A DNA stretch of 17,821 nt from JBCBTJ01 sp964597685 (lineage in GTDB: Bacteria; Pseudomonadota; Alphaproteobacteria; Caulobacterales; Hyphomonadaceae): NCBI GenBank assembly GCA_964597685.1, contig CAZQZC010000049.1, positions 1 to 17,821 on the forward strand. The letters are read 5' to 3'. The first letter of the stretch is position 1. Each line of letters opens with the position of its first letter. Under the pieces are notes generated by a model. The model worked only from the letters and a program-made list of their open reading frames with translations, did no database searches and was not told where the DNA came from. Of this stretch, positions 8,098 to 14,204 are shown piece after piece. The translations under genes were made by a program, and so were the position numbers.

Positions 8098-8796
8098 ATG
8101 ACCGCGTTGCGCGACCGGACGCCCTATTTGATCGCCGTGGCGGGTGGATCCGGCTCCGGAAAGTCGACCTTAGCCGAAGCGCTCGCGCGGGCGCTCGGGA
8201 CGGACCGCGCGGTGATCTTTCACGAGGACGCCTATTATTGGCCGATCAGCCATTACGGCGACGCGAGCGACGAGGCCGGCCGGCATGCGCTTGTGGCGCA
8301 GATCGACTATGACAGTCCCGCGTCGAAGGATTGCGCCCACATGGCGCGAGACCTCGCCGCCTTGAAGGCGGGCGGCGGCGTCGATCAGCCCGTTTATGAT
8401 TATGACCGCCACGACCGAGACCCACAGCGCACGCTGAAGGTGGAGCCGAAGGACGTCGTCATCCTGGAGGGAATCCACGCTTTGTCAGCGCCTGAGACGG
8501 AGCACCTGATCGACCTGTCGGTTTTCGTCGACACGCCGGACGATCTGCGTCTGGCGCGGCGCCTTCGCAGAGATGTGATCGAACGCGGCCGGGACGTGGA
8601 AAGCGTGCTGACGCAGTATCTCGGCACGGTGCGCGCGGCCCATTACCGTCATACGCATCCTGCAAAGTTTCGGGCCGATTTGGTGATCGCGGACGAGGGT
8701 TTGCCGGCCTACGGGGACGTGGCGCCCTCCAGCGAAGCGATCGGCCGGATGATGGCGCCTATCCTCGATCGTCTGCGAAACGAGGGTGTTCTTTAG
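8098..8796 (+). CDS. udk: Uridine kinase (PRK/uridine kinase family P-loop kinase)
   Basis: A 232-residue cytoplasmic P-loop kinase, most like uridine kinase, which phosphorylates uridine and cytidine in pyrimidine salvage. Walker A is GGSGSGKST (16-24). HEDAYYW (42-48) matches the family's DxYY motif, and YDYDRHDR (100-107), VILEGIHAL (121-129), FVDTPDDLRLARRLRRD and IERGRD are the expected base/ribose, Walker B-like and lid motifs. Length is close to the usual 205-235. It starts 9 bases after the peptidase stop with no strong ribosome site, so coupling to the upstream gene is likely. A phosphoribulokinase-like enzyme with another substrate cannot be excluded from sequence alone. Confidence 0.82.
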   Translation: MTALRDRTPYLIAVAGGSGSGKSTLAEALARALGTDRAVIFHEDAYYWPISHYGDASDEAGRHALVAQIDYDSPASKDCAHMARDLAALKAGGGVDQPVYDYDRHDRDPQRTLKVEPKDVVILEGIHALSAPETEHLIDLSVFVDTPDDLRLARRLRRDVIERGRDVESVLTQYLGTVRAAHYRHTHPAKFRADLVIADEGLPAYGDVAPSSEAIGRMMAPILDRLRNEGVL

Positions 8797-8822
8797 CGCT
8801 CGAACGCCCAAGTCTTCGGGCG

Positions 8823-9665
8823 ATGACGATTCGCGCTGCACTCCTAATTCTCAAGGCTGTTCTATCTGCCGGATTGGCGGCGGCGTGTGAACTTACGCCC
8901 GATGGGCGGCCAGGTGCGACAGCGGACTATGTCGAGGCGGCCCAAGCCTGCCTGGTCTCTCCGCCCGAGGGGTACTGGTTCGACGCCGACCAGGAGCGGC
9001 GGGTCTTCGACCTCGTCAACGAGGAGCGCAGGGAGCGTGGCCTGCCGGCGCTCGCCTACCGGCCTGAACTCGTCGCTGCGGCGCGGTTCCACAGCCTCGA
9101 CATGGCCGTCAACGATTTCTTCGACCATAGCGGCCCCGACGCGCGCACCCATGCCGATCGAATCGCCGCTTTGGATCGCCGGCTGTTCTCGCAAGCGTCG
9201 CGTGAGAACCTCGCCGCGGTTCAGGGGCCGTTCGACCTCGACGGCGCGCCGGAGATCCTGCATGCGATCCTGATGGAGAGCCCGGGCCACCGGGAGAACA
9301 TCCTCGCGTCCAACATCGATTACGCCGGGTTCGGCGTGGTCTTGAGAGAGGAGGGCGCCTGGATCACGCAGGTCTTCGTCAAGCAGGCGGGCGTTTTGTC
9401 GGACGACGCGCCGCTTCGGGTTGCGCCGGGCGAGGCGTTCGGGCTCCAGGCTGATCTCATCGATTGGAGCTTTGGCGGCTTCCTGCTCGGCGTCGGCGAG
9501 CGGGCGGTGGATTTTGTCGCCGATGCAGCCGGCGCCGTGCGCGTGCCGACTGGCGTGGCCGGCGACGCCATCCTCAACGCCTATGGCGAGCGGTCGTTGG
9601 ACCCGGCCGGGCGGCGCTATGAATTCATCAATCTGCCGGGCCCCTCGGTCACCGTGGCGCGATAG
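8823..9665 (+). CDS. Exported CAP/SCP-domain protein
   Basis: A 280-residue exported protein with a CAP (SCP/PR1-like) domain at about 58-190. Seen are LVNEERRERGLPALAYRPEL, AARFHSLDMAVNDFFDHSG (H102), RENLA (E128), MESPGHRENILASN (H156) and the closing strand WITQVFV. H102, E128 and H156 match the conserved CAP cavity residues. The N-terminus is a signal sequence ending LAAAC; Cys22 could be a lipobox cysteine, although Ala at -3 is atypical, or could pair with Cys43 after ordinary cleavage. Residues 190-280 form a further region of about 90 residues that I do not recognise. The gene follows udk by 26 bases and ends 1 base from the convergent nitroreductase stop. Bacterial CAP proteins mostly lack an assigned biochemical role. 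Confidence 0.87.
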   Translation: MTIRAALLILKAVLSAGLAAACELTPDGRPGATADYVEAAQACLVSPPEGYWFDADQERRVFDLVNEERRERGLPALAYRPELVAAARFHSLDMAVNDFFDHSGPDARTHADRIAALDRRLFSQASRENLAAVQGPFDLDGAPEILHAILMESPGHRENILASNIDYAGFGVVLREEGAWITQVFVKQAGVLSDDAPLRVAPGEAFGLQADLIDWSFGGFLLGVGERAVDFVADAAGAVRVPTGVAGDAILNAYGERSLDPAGRRYEFINLPGPSVTVAR

Positions 9666-9666
9666 A

Positions 9667-10347
9667 TCACAGAAAACTCGATATCGCCTCGAGCGGCTTC
9701 TTCACCAGAGCGTGCGTCGGCGCCATTGCGTCGTCGGCCGGATATCCCGCCACCAGGATGAGGAACGGCTTTTCCGTTTCGGGCCGGCCGCAGATCTCGT
9801 TGAGAAAGCCCATCGGGTTCGGCGTATGCACGAGCGTCGCGAGCCCGGCGGTGTGGCACGCCGCGATCAAGAGCCCCGTGGCGATGCCGACGCTTTCGTG
9901 GATGTAGTAATTCTTCCGATCCTCGCCCTCGCGCACGCCGCCGCGGCGTTGGGCGAAGATGCAGATCAGCCAGGGCGCGATCTCCATATAGGGCTTCTCC
10001 GCGTCCGTCCCGATGGGCGCCAGCGCGTCCAGCCATTCCTCAGACGCCCGCCCGCCATAGAAGCCGCGCTCCTCCTCCTCGGCCGCTAGCCGAATGCGCC
10101 GCTTCGCCTCGCCCGAGCCGACGCAGGCGAAGTGCCAGGGCTGGTGGTTCGCGCCCGACGGCGCAGACCCCGCCGTCGCCACGCAGGCCTCGATAATCTC
10201 GCGATCCACCGGCCGGTCGGAAAAGCTCCGCACCGAGCGCCGCCGCGACATGTCGGCCTGGAAGGCGCGCGCCCGGGCCCGCATCTCGTCCACCGGATAC
10301 TCGCGCCAATCGGGCAGGGGGACGTGGGTGTCTGGATTGGTTTTCAT
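9667..10347 (-). CDS. Nitroreductase-family flavoprotein, iodotyrosine-deiodinase-like
   Basis: A 226-residue FMN enzyme of the nitroreductase superfamily. The FMN-binding motif is RRRSVRSF (35-42), with AGSAPSGANHQPWHF (59-73) and RPETEKPFLILVAGYPADD near the C-terminus. The insert EEEERGFYGGRASEEWLDAL...TDAEKPY resembles the active-site lid of iodotyrosine deiodinase: an acidic run, a tyrosine (Y97) and a lysine (K118) at comparable places. This points to the IYD-like subgroup, not classical NfsA/NfsB or BluB; the bacterial substrate is unknown. ATG 10347 overlaps the stop of the broken toxin gene as ATGA, and only a weak GGA lies upstream, so translation probably depended on coupling. It is convergent with the CAP gene. 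Confidence 0.88.
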   Translation of the reverse strand: MKTNPDTHVPLPDWREYPVDEMRARARAFQADMSRRRSVRSFSDRPVDREIIEACVATAGSAPSGANHQPWHFACVGSGEAKRRIRLAAEEEERGFYGGRASEEWLDALAPIGTDAEKPYMEIAPWLICIFAQRRGGVREGEDRKNYYIHESVGIATGLLIAACHTAGLATLVHTPNPMGFLNEICGRPETEKPFLILVAGYPADDAMAPTHALVKKPLEAISSFL

Positions 10348-10631
10348 GGTTCCGGATCGTCCTCGAAATACGCCTCGACGTCCATTGCCGCATGGGGAAC
10401 GCCAATAACATCGATCGCGTCCTCAGCGATCAGATAGAACACGATATGCGCGCCTTGGCGAAAGCTGCGATAGCCAGGGTGCGCCTCGTCTCGCATTCGG
10501 CCCAGATGCGGGTGGTCGGCCAGGAATGTGAAGCGGCGCTCCAGGTCTTCGAGATAGCGGCGGACGCGATCTTAACCCCAGGTCTTCAGCCCGTCGGCGG
10601 CGGCCCGCCGGGTGATGCGACACCGGCTCAC
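10344..10631 (-). pseudogene. Broken ParE/RelE-type toxin gene
   Basis: Read from GTG 10631, the frame gives VSRCRITRRAAADGLKTWG, then an in-frame TAA (10572-10574), then DRVRRYLEDLERRF, LADHPHLGRMRDE, HPGYRSFRQGAHIVFYLI and DAIDVIGVPHAAMDVEAYF before TGA 10346-10344. The part after the stop is a clear ParE-like toxin: RYLEDLERRF, HPxLGRxRDE and FYLI are family hallmarks. Compared with typical ParE proteins, about seven residues also seem missing just before the stop. These toxins inhibit DNA gyrase in the cases studied. The GTG overlaps the antitoxin TGA as GTGA, the usual coupling of such pairs. With the TAA no functional toxin should be made, unless the stop is a sequencing error. Confidence 0.8.
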
Positions 10632-10863
10632 GACCCGGCGGCGGCGCTGGCCAAGACCACGTCGATCGAGAACGTCTCCACAAAGTCTCCGCCGCCCCTT
10701 GGCCGAGACGGGCGCGCAGAGCCTTCAGCCGATCCTGGCGCGCCTCCAACGTTCGCAACGCGTCGCGCACGACGTCGTCGGCTGAGGCGTAGCGGCCGCT
10801 CTCCAGCTGGTCCTGGATGAAGCGGGTCCAATGCGGCCCGAGGTCAAGCGGCAGAGACGACAT
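10628..10863 (-). pseudogene. ParD-type antitoxin gene with a one-base frameshift
   Basis: The first 58 residues read as a ribbon-helix-helix ParD-like antitoxin: SLPLDLGPHWTRFIQDQLES, GRYASADDVVRDALRTLEAR, then LKALRARLGQGAA. The frame then leaves the family. In the neighbouring frame the expected toxin-binding tail appears (GDFVETFSIDVVLASAAAGS) and ends at TGA 10630-10628, overlapping the toxin start. From ATG 10863 to this stop is 236 bases, one short of a whole number of codons, so a single lost base in the G-rich tract at 10689-10698 explains it. Read uncorrected, the frame runs on to 10423 as an arginine/proline-rich tail of no family. CAGGAG lies 6 bases before the ATG. If the base is a sequencing error, the antitoxin is intact at 78 residues. 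Confidence 0.75.
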
Positions 10864-10920
10864 GCGGCGCTCCTGATGTCTCTCCCAAACTATCGCGAGG
10901 AACGTGGCGCGCCAAGGCGG

Positions 10921-11526
10921 CTAATCCCCGCCCGGCAGGTTGGGCAGCTCCGCCGCCGCGGCCGGGGCGGCGCTTGGCGACAGCTCGCCGCGGCGCAGGC
11001 GGCGTTCGGCGGCCTCAAGCTCCAGCGCCGTCGCCATCTCCCGCGCTTTGAACAGGTTGAGATAGATCTGTATGAGGTTCATGACCACGAGCACGGCGTA
11101 TCCGGTCAAGACGCCGTTTGAGAACCGGTCCGCATCGTCGAACACTTCCCGGCGCAGCCAATCGGGCGCCAATTGGTTGGCGATCACCAGGGCGGAGATG
11201 GGCAAGGTCAGCGACAGCACCGCCCAGCCGCGAAACAGCGAGCCTGTCAGATCCAGCCGTTGCTGCGCCAGGGTGCGGAGATAATCGACCTCTGGATCGG
11301 TGAGGCGGGCCATCACGTCCTTGGCCTTGCGCCAATAGGAGAGTTTCTGGTTCAGCGTGACATCGCCCAGGAAACGCCGCCGGGCGAAGATGAACACATC
11401 CCGCAGGTTCGTCCTGCTTCGAAAGCCGGAAAACGCCCGGCGCAGCTCCCGCCAGTCGGCCTGCACCGCCTCCAGCGCCCGGCCCGCCGGCGCGCCCTGC
11501 GCCCGCCCGGCCTCTCCATCACCCAT
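10921..11526 (-). CDS. Two-helix membrane protein of unknown function
   Basis: I do not recognise this 201-residue protein. It has a charged cytoplasmic-type N-terminal half (ADWRELRRAFSGFRSRTNLRD...LGDVTLNQKLSYWRK, DPEVDYLRTLAQQRLDL), two probable transmembrane helices at about 99-118 (GWAVLSLTLPISALVIANQL) and 138-158 (GVLTGYAVLVVMNLIQIYLN), and a helical charged tail (REMATALELEAAERRLRRG) followed by an Ala/Pro-rich end. Such hairpin topology would place both termini on the same side. I chose ATG 11526 over the upstream ATG 11559 because GGGAGG stands 5 bases before it, whereas nothing resembling a ribosome site precedes the other. It lies between the fabI group and the broken toxin-antitoxin pair on the same strand, 57 bases before the antitoxin start. 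Confidence 0.75.
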   Translation of the reverse strand: MGDGEAGRAQGAPAGRALEAVQADWRELRRAFSGFRSRTNLRDVFIFARRRFLGDVTLNQKLSYWRKAKDVMARLTDPEVDYLRTLAQQRLDLTGSLFRGWAVLSLTLPISALVIANQLAPDWLRREVFDDADRFSNGVLTGYAVLVVMNLIQIYLNLFKAREMATALELEAAERRLRRGELSPSAAPAAAAELPNLPGGD

Positions 11527-11580
11527 CGGGGCCTCCCAGGTCTCTCCAACGCCCAGCATAGGGCGGGGGCGGCAGCGGAG

Positions 11581-11709
11581 CTAGTCGCGCGGCGCGCGCT
11601 TGCCGCGGCGGGGCTCGCCGTTGGGGAGGATGAGGTTAGGAACGTGCTCGACGGGCTCCAGGTCGGCGCCGGCGCGGGGATGGGGGGCGACGCGGGCGCT
11701 CCGGATCAC
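11581..11709 (-). CDS. Possible 42-residue protein coupled to fabI
   Basis: A short frame begins at GTG 11709, whose bases overlap the fabI stop as GTGA, and ends at TAG 11583-11581. The peptide is basic and proline-rich (APHPRAGADLEPVEHVPNLI, LPNGEPRRGKRAPRD). By my count about nine in ten codons end in G or C, the pattern of the real genes here, and the frame exactly fills part of the gap between fabI and the membrane-protein gene. A GGAGGA-like site lies within the 3' end of fabI. I recognise no family. It could be a real small protein, or chance in GC-rich DNA. Confidence 0.4.
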   Translation of the reverse strand: MIRSARVAPHPRAGADLEPVEHVPNLILPNGEPRRGKRAPRD

Positions 11710-12542
11710 CCCTCCGCGCCGTCCTCCAGCTGCGGCACGCCGACCACGTGGAAGCCCGCGTCGACGTGGACCACTTCGCCCGCAATGCTGCGGCCAAGCG
11801 GGGAGAGGAGGTAGAGGGCGCAGCCGGCGACGCCCTCCATGCTGGTGTCTTCCTTGAGGAGAGACCAGTCGCGGCCCGTGCCCATCAGGCTCTTGCCGCC
11901 GCGGATGCCGGCGAGCGACAGGGTGCGCATGGCGCCGGCGGACACGGCGTTGACGCGGATGCCCTGGGGGCCAAGGTCGCGGGCCGCGTAACGCACCGAG
12001 GCCTCCAGCGCCGCCTTGGCGACGCCCATCACATTGTAGGACGGGACCGTCCGCTCCGCGCCCAGATAGGTCATGGCGATGATCGACCCGCCGCCGTCCT
12101 CGCGCGACGGCATGATCTCGCTGGCGCGCCGGGCGCAATCGATGAAGCTGTAGACGGAGATGTCGAGCGCGCGGCGAAAGCCCTCGCGGGTGGTGTTGGC
12201 CACCATGGAGCCCTGGAGCTCTTCCTTGCCGGCGAAGGCGATGGAGTGGACCAGGAAGTCGATCTTGCCCCAGCGGGCTTTGATCTGGTCGAAGGCGGCG
12301 TCCATCTGGGCATCGTCGGTGACGTCGGCGGGCACCATGAAATCCATGCCCAGCCCCTCGACCAACGGCCGTACGCGCCGCTCCAGCGTGTCGCCCTGAT
12401 AGGTGAAGGCCAGCTCGGCCCCCTGGGCGGCCAATTGCCGGGCGATGCCCCAAGCGATGGACTTGTCATTCGCGACGCCCATCACCAGGCCGCGCTTGCC
12501 CGCCATCAGGTCGCCTGCCGGCATGTTCCAGTCTTCGGCCAT
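11706..12542 (-). CDS. fabI: Enoyl-[acyl-carrier-protein] reductase (NADH) FabI
   Basis: A 278-residue short-chain dehydrogenase-type enzyme that reduces trans-2-enoyl-ACP in the last step of each fatty-acid elongation cycle. The divergent dinucleotide motif GVANDKSIAWGIA (22-34), SIAFAGKEELQG, Y159 in MTYLG and the catalytic Y169-x6-K176 pair in SYNVMGVAK identify FabI. GEVVHVDAGFHVVG closes the fold. The substrate-loop region after SAGAMRTL differs somewhat from common FabI sequences (GKSLMGTGRDWSLLKEDTS), which may mark a particular alphaproteobacterial paralogue. GGAGG lies 5 bases before ATG 12542, so the start is secure. It is the first gene of a minus-strand run. In related genomes fabI usually follows fabA and fabB; here fabA is 1.66 kb upstream and fabB is missing between them. 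Confidence 0.94.
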   Translation of the reverse strand: MAEDWNMPAGDLMAGKRGLVMGVANDKSIAWGIARQLAAQGAELAFTYQGDTLERRVRPLVEGLGMDFMVPADVTDDAQMDAAFDQIKARWGKIDFLVHSIAFAGKEELQGSMVANTTREGFRRALDISVYSFIDCARRASEIMPSREDGGGSIIAMTYLGAERTVPSYNVMGVAKAALEASVRYAARDLGPQGIRVNAVSAGAMRTLSLAGIRGGKSLMGTGRDWSLLKEDTSMEGVAGCALYLLSPLGRSIAGEVVHVDAGFHVVGVPQLEDGAEG

Positions 12543-12665
12543 CGGGTCCTCCGCAGATTGTCGTTACCTTAAACCGGCTAGGCGGGGTGTCGGACAGGGT
12601 CAAGCGGTGGTTGCGGCCGATTGGTTTTGATTTCGAAATGATAAAGCATCTGGCCTGCAGCTTGA

Positions 12666-13274
12666 ATGATGGCGCGTGAGCGAGCGGGCGAGGGATGCGT
12701 GAGCCAGGAAAACCGAAGCAGAGCGAGACGGATCGTGAAGGCTGTCCTGCGGGTGTGCGCCGCGCTCATTGCGGGCGGGCTCGCCGCCTATCAAGGTGAG
12801 GCGTGGGGCGACGCGGTCCATACGGTCCGGTTCGAACGGCCCCCGGTCGTCGTCGTCTGGACGGACGATCCAGCCGACGCGCTGATGGGGCCGCGGGTCG
12901 AGGCGGGTTCGCCCCGCGACGCCGGCCTTGTCCTCACCGGGTCGCTGACGGCGCCGGAAACCATCCGATCGATCCACGTGGCGTCCAATGGCGCGTTTCA
13001 GATCGAAGCGAGCTGGCGCGGAGGCGCCGCTCCGCCGGACGCGCGCGTTACGCTCGCCGTCGCAGACATTGGGCCGGCGGCCCAGGCGCCCGGACCGTTC
13101 GAGCAGTCGACGCCCCTGGCCGACCTTGGCTCGGGGGGGATTGTCTACACGGCTAACCGGCGCACGGCGCTCGCGCGTGGCCGCATCGCCGACCAGGCTG
13201 TTCGCTTCGACCTTGTGGTGACCGGCATGGAGCTTCGGCCCGGCGATTTTCGCATAATCGTTCACGCAAGGTGA
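12666..13274 (+). CDS. Probable exported protein, smaller member of a related pair
   Basis: I do not recognise the family. The 202-residue frame has a charged start, a hydrophobic stretch (about 27-41, VLRVCAALIAGGLAA) like a signal peptide, then a beta-rich domain. It shares motifs in the same order with the next gene: VVVVWTDDP, IHVASNGAFQIEA, VYTANRRTALARGRIADQAVRFD and a closing strand. This supports a common origin and a secreted or periplasmic beta-sandwich. The start is uncertain: ATG 12666 has no good ribosome site, and GTG 12735 would give a compact signal peptide (MKAVLRVCAALIAGGLAAYQ) and 179 residues. It is divergent from fabI across 123 bases and occupies, with its partner, the place where fabB is expected. 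Confidence 0.7.
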   Translation: MMARERAGEGCVSQENRSRARRIVKAVLRVCAALIAGGLAAYQGEAWGDAVHTVRFERPPVVVVWTDDPADALMGPRVEAGSPRDAGLVLTGSLTAPETIRSIHVASNGAFQIEASWRGGAAPPDARVTLAVADIGPAAQAPGPFEQSTPLADLGSGGIVYTANRRTALARGRIADQAVRFDLVVTGMELRPGDFRIIVHAR

Positions 13275-13367
13275 AAACGAGACAGGCGCGTTAACGCTTG
13301 TTTGGAAGTTTTTCGAGAAGATCGCGCGACGACGTCGAAAGAGCGTCGAGAAAAATAATACGAGTTG

Positions 13368-14201
13368 GTGGCGCAATTGTTCTCCAAGATTGCAATTCCC
13401 GTTGCGGCGATTCTGCTCGCGGCGCCGGCCGGCGCCGACATTCAGGATACGCCCAATTTCGACGTTCCGGGCCTCGTCGTGGTCTGGAGTGCGGACCCGA
13501 CTGGTGCGGCGCCGGTCGCTGTCGACTTTATCGTGGACACGGTCGCCGGACCTGGCGACGCCGATCTCATCGCAGCGGACGCCCACACCGTCGTGACGGG
13601 CACGCTGATCTCCACCGACCTTCCCCCGGGCCCGGCTGAAGCGACGCGCGGCATTCCCTTCAATATCGACGACGCGCCGAATGGGGACTTCACCACCGAC
13701 GCGAATGGCGACCTCGTCGTTGATGGCGACGACGCCTTCTCCCCCTTCGTTCTGGACGCCGACACAGACATTACAGTCGGCGGAACGCAGACAAGCTCCA
13801 GCTTCTATGTCGCGTCCAACACCCCATTCGTGATCGAGGCGCAGGCCACTGCGCCGACGAGCTTTCTGGATTTGCTTTTGCTTCTGGCTATCGAATTGGA
13901 CCTGTCGGTCGAATTGTCCGGCGACGACGGACTGGCGTTTGGCTCGCAAGCGCAATTCCCCCACACCGCCGGCCCCACCGGAGGCGTTACAGCGGGCGCC
14001 ACACTGTTTTCGATGCTCGGCGGAACGACAGTGTTCACCGGAAACCAGCGCACCGCGGCCGCGCCAGGGAGCCTGGCGGAACAATCGGTGCGCTTCGACG
14101 CGGCCTATACAATCGGCGCGGGGTCCCTGACGGGATACGACCTGTCGCTCGGCACTTTCGATTTCGAGGTTGAGGTCGTCTACACCGTCTTCGTGCCGTG
14201 A
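13368..14201 (+). CDS. Exported protein with a dockerin/EF-hand-like calcium loop, larger member of the pair
   Basis: I do not recognise the family. The 277-residue protein begins with a good signal peptide (AQLFSKIAIPVAAILLAAPAGA, cleavage near residue 23). It shares LVVVWSADP, FYVASNTPFVIEA and VFTGNQRTAAAPGSLAEQSV-RFD, in the same order, with the preceding gene. The region in between is larger and strongly acidic and holds DANGDLVVDGDD (111-122), with Asp/Asn at positions 1, 3, 5, 9 and 12 of a calcium-loop pattern. A hydrophobic run (FLDLLLLLAIELDLSVELS, 166-184) is likely a buried strand pair, not a membrane helix, since it carries acidic residues. The start could also be TTG 13365; no strong ribosome site is visible. 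It stops 3 bases before the convergent fabA stop. Confidence 0.78.
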   Translation: MAQLFSKIAIPVAAILLAAPAGADIQDTPNFDVPGLVVVWSADPTGAAPVAVDFIVDTVAGPGDADLIAADAHTVVTGTLISTDLPPGPAEATRGIPFNIDDAPNGDFTTDANGDLVVDGDDAFSPFVLDADTDITVGGTQTSSSFYVASNTPFVIEAQATAPTSFLDLLLLLAIELDLSVELSGDDGLAFGSQAQFPHTAGPTGGVTAGATLFSMLGGTTVFTGNQRTAAAPGSLAEQSVRFDAAYTIGAGSLTGYDLSLGTFDFEVEVVYTVFVP

Positions 14202-14204
14202 GGC

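Noticed and set aside
10689..10698. Programmed ribosomal frameshifting in the antitoxin
   Set aside because: The G-rich tract is not a standard slippery heptamer, no pseudoknot is evident, and the toxin also has a nonsense codon. Decay or a base-call error is simpler.
10423..10863. A continuous 146-residue protein starting as an antitoxin
   Set aside because: After residue 58 it turns into an Arg/Pro-rich tail that runs antisense to nothing known and across the toxin frame. The antitoxin tail and the coupled toxin start both appear in other frames, so the long frame is the result of a frameshift.
12600..14084. A 494-codon open frame on the minus strand across the two exported-protein genes
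   Set aside because: It is arginine-rich with no recognisable motif and no FabB-like sequence. It lies antisense to two genes with signal peptides and shared motifs. It is a by-product of high GC content.
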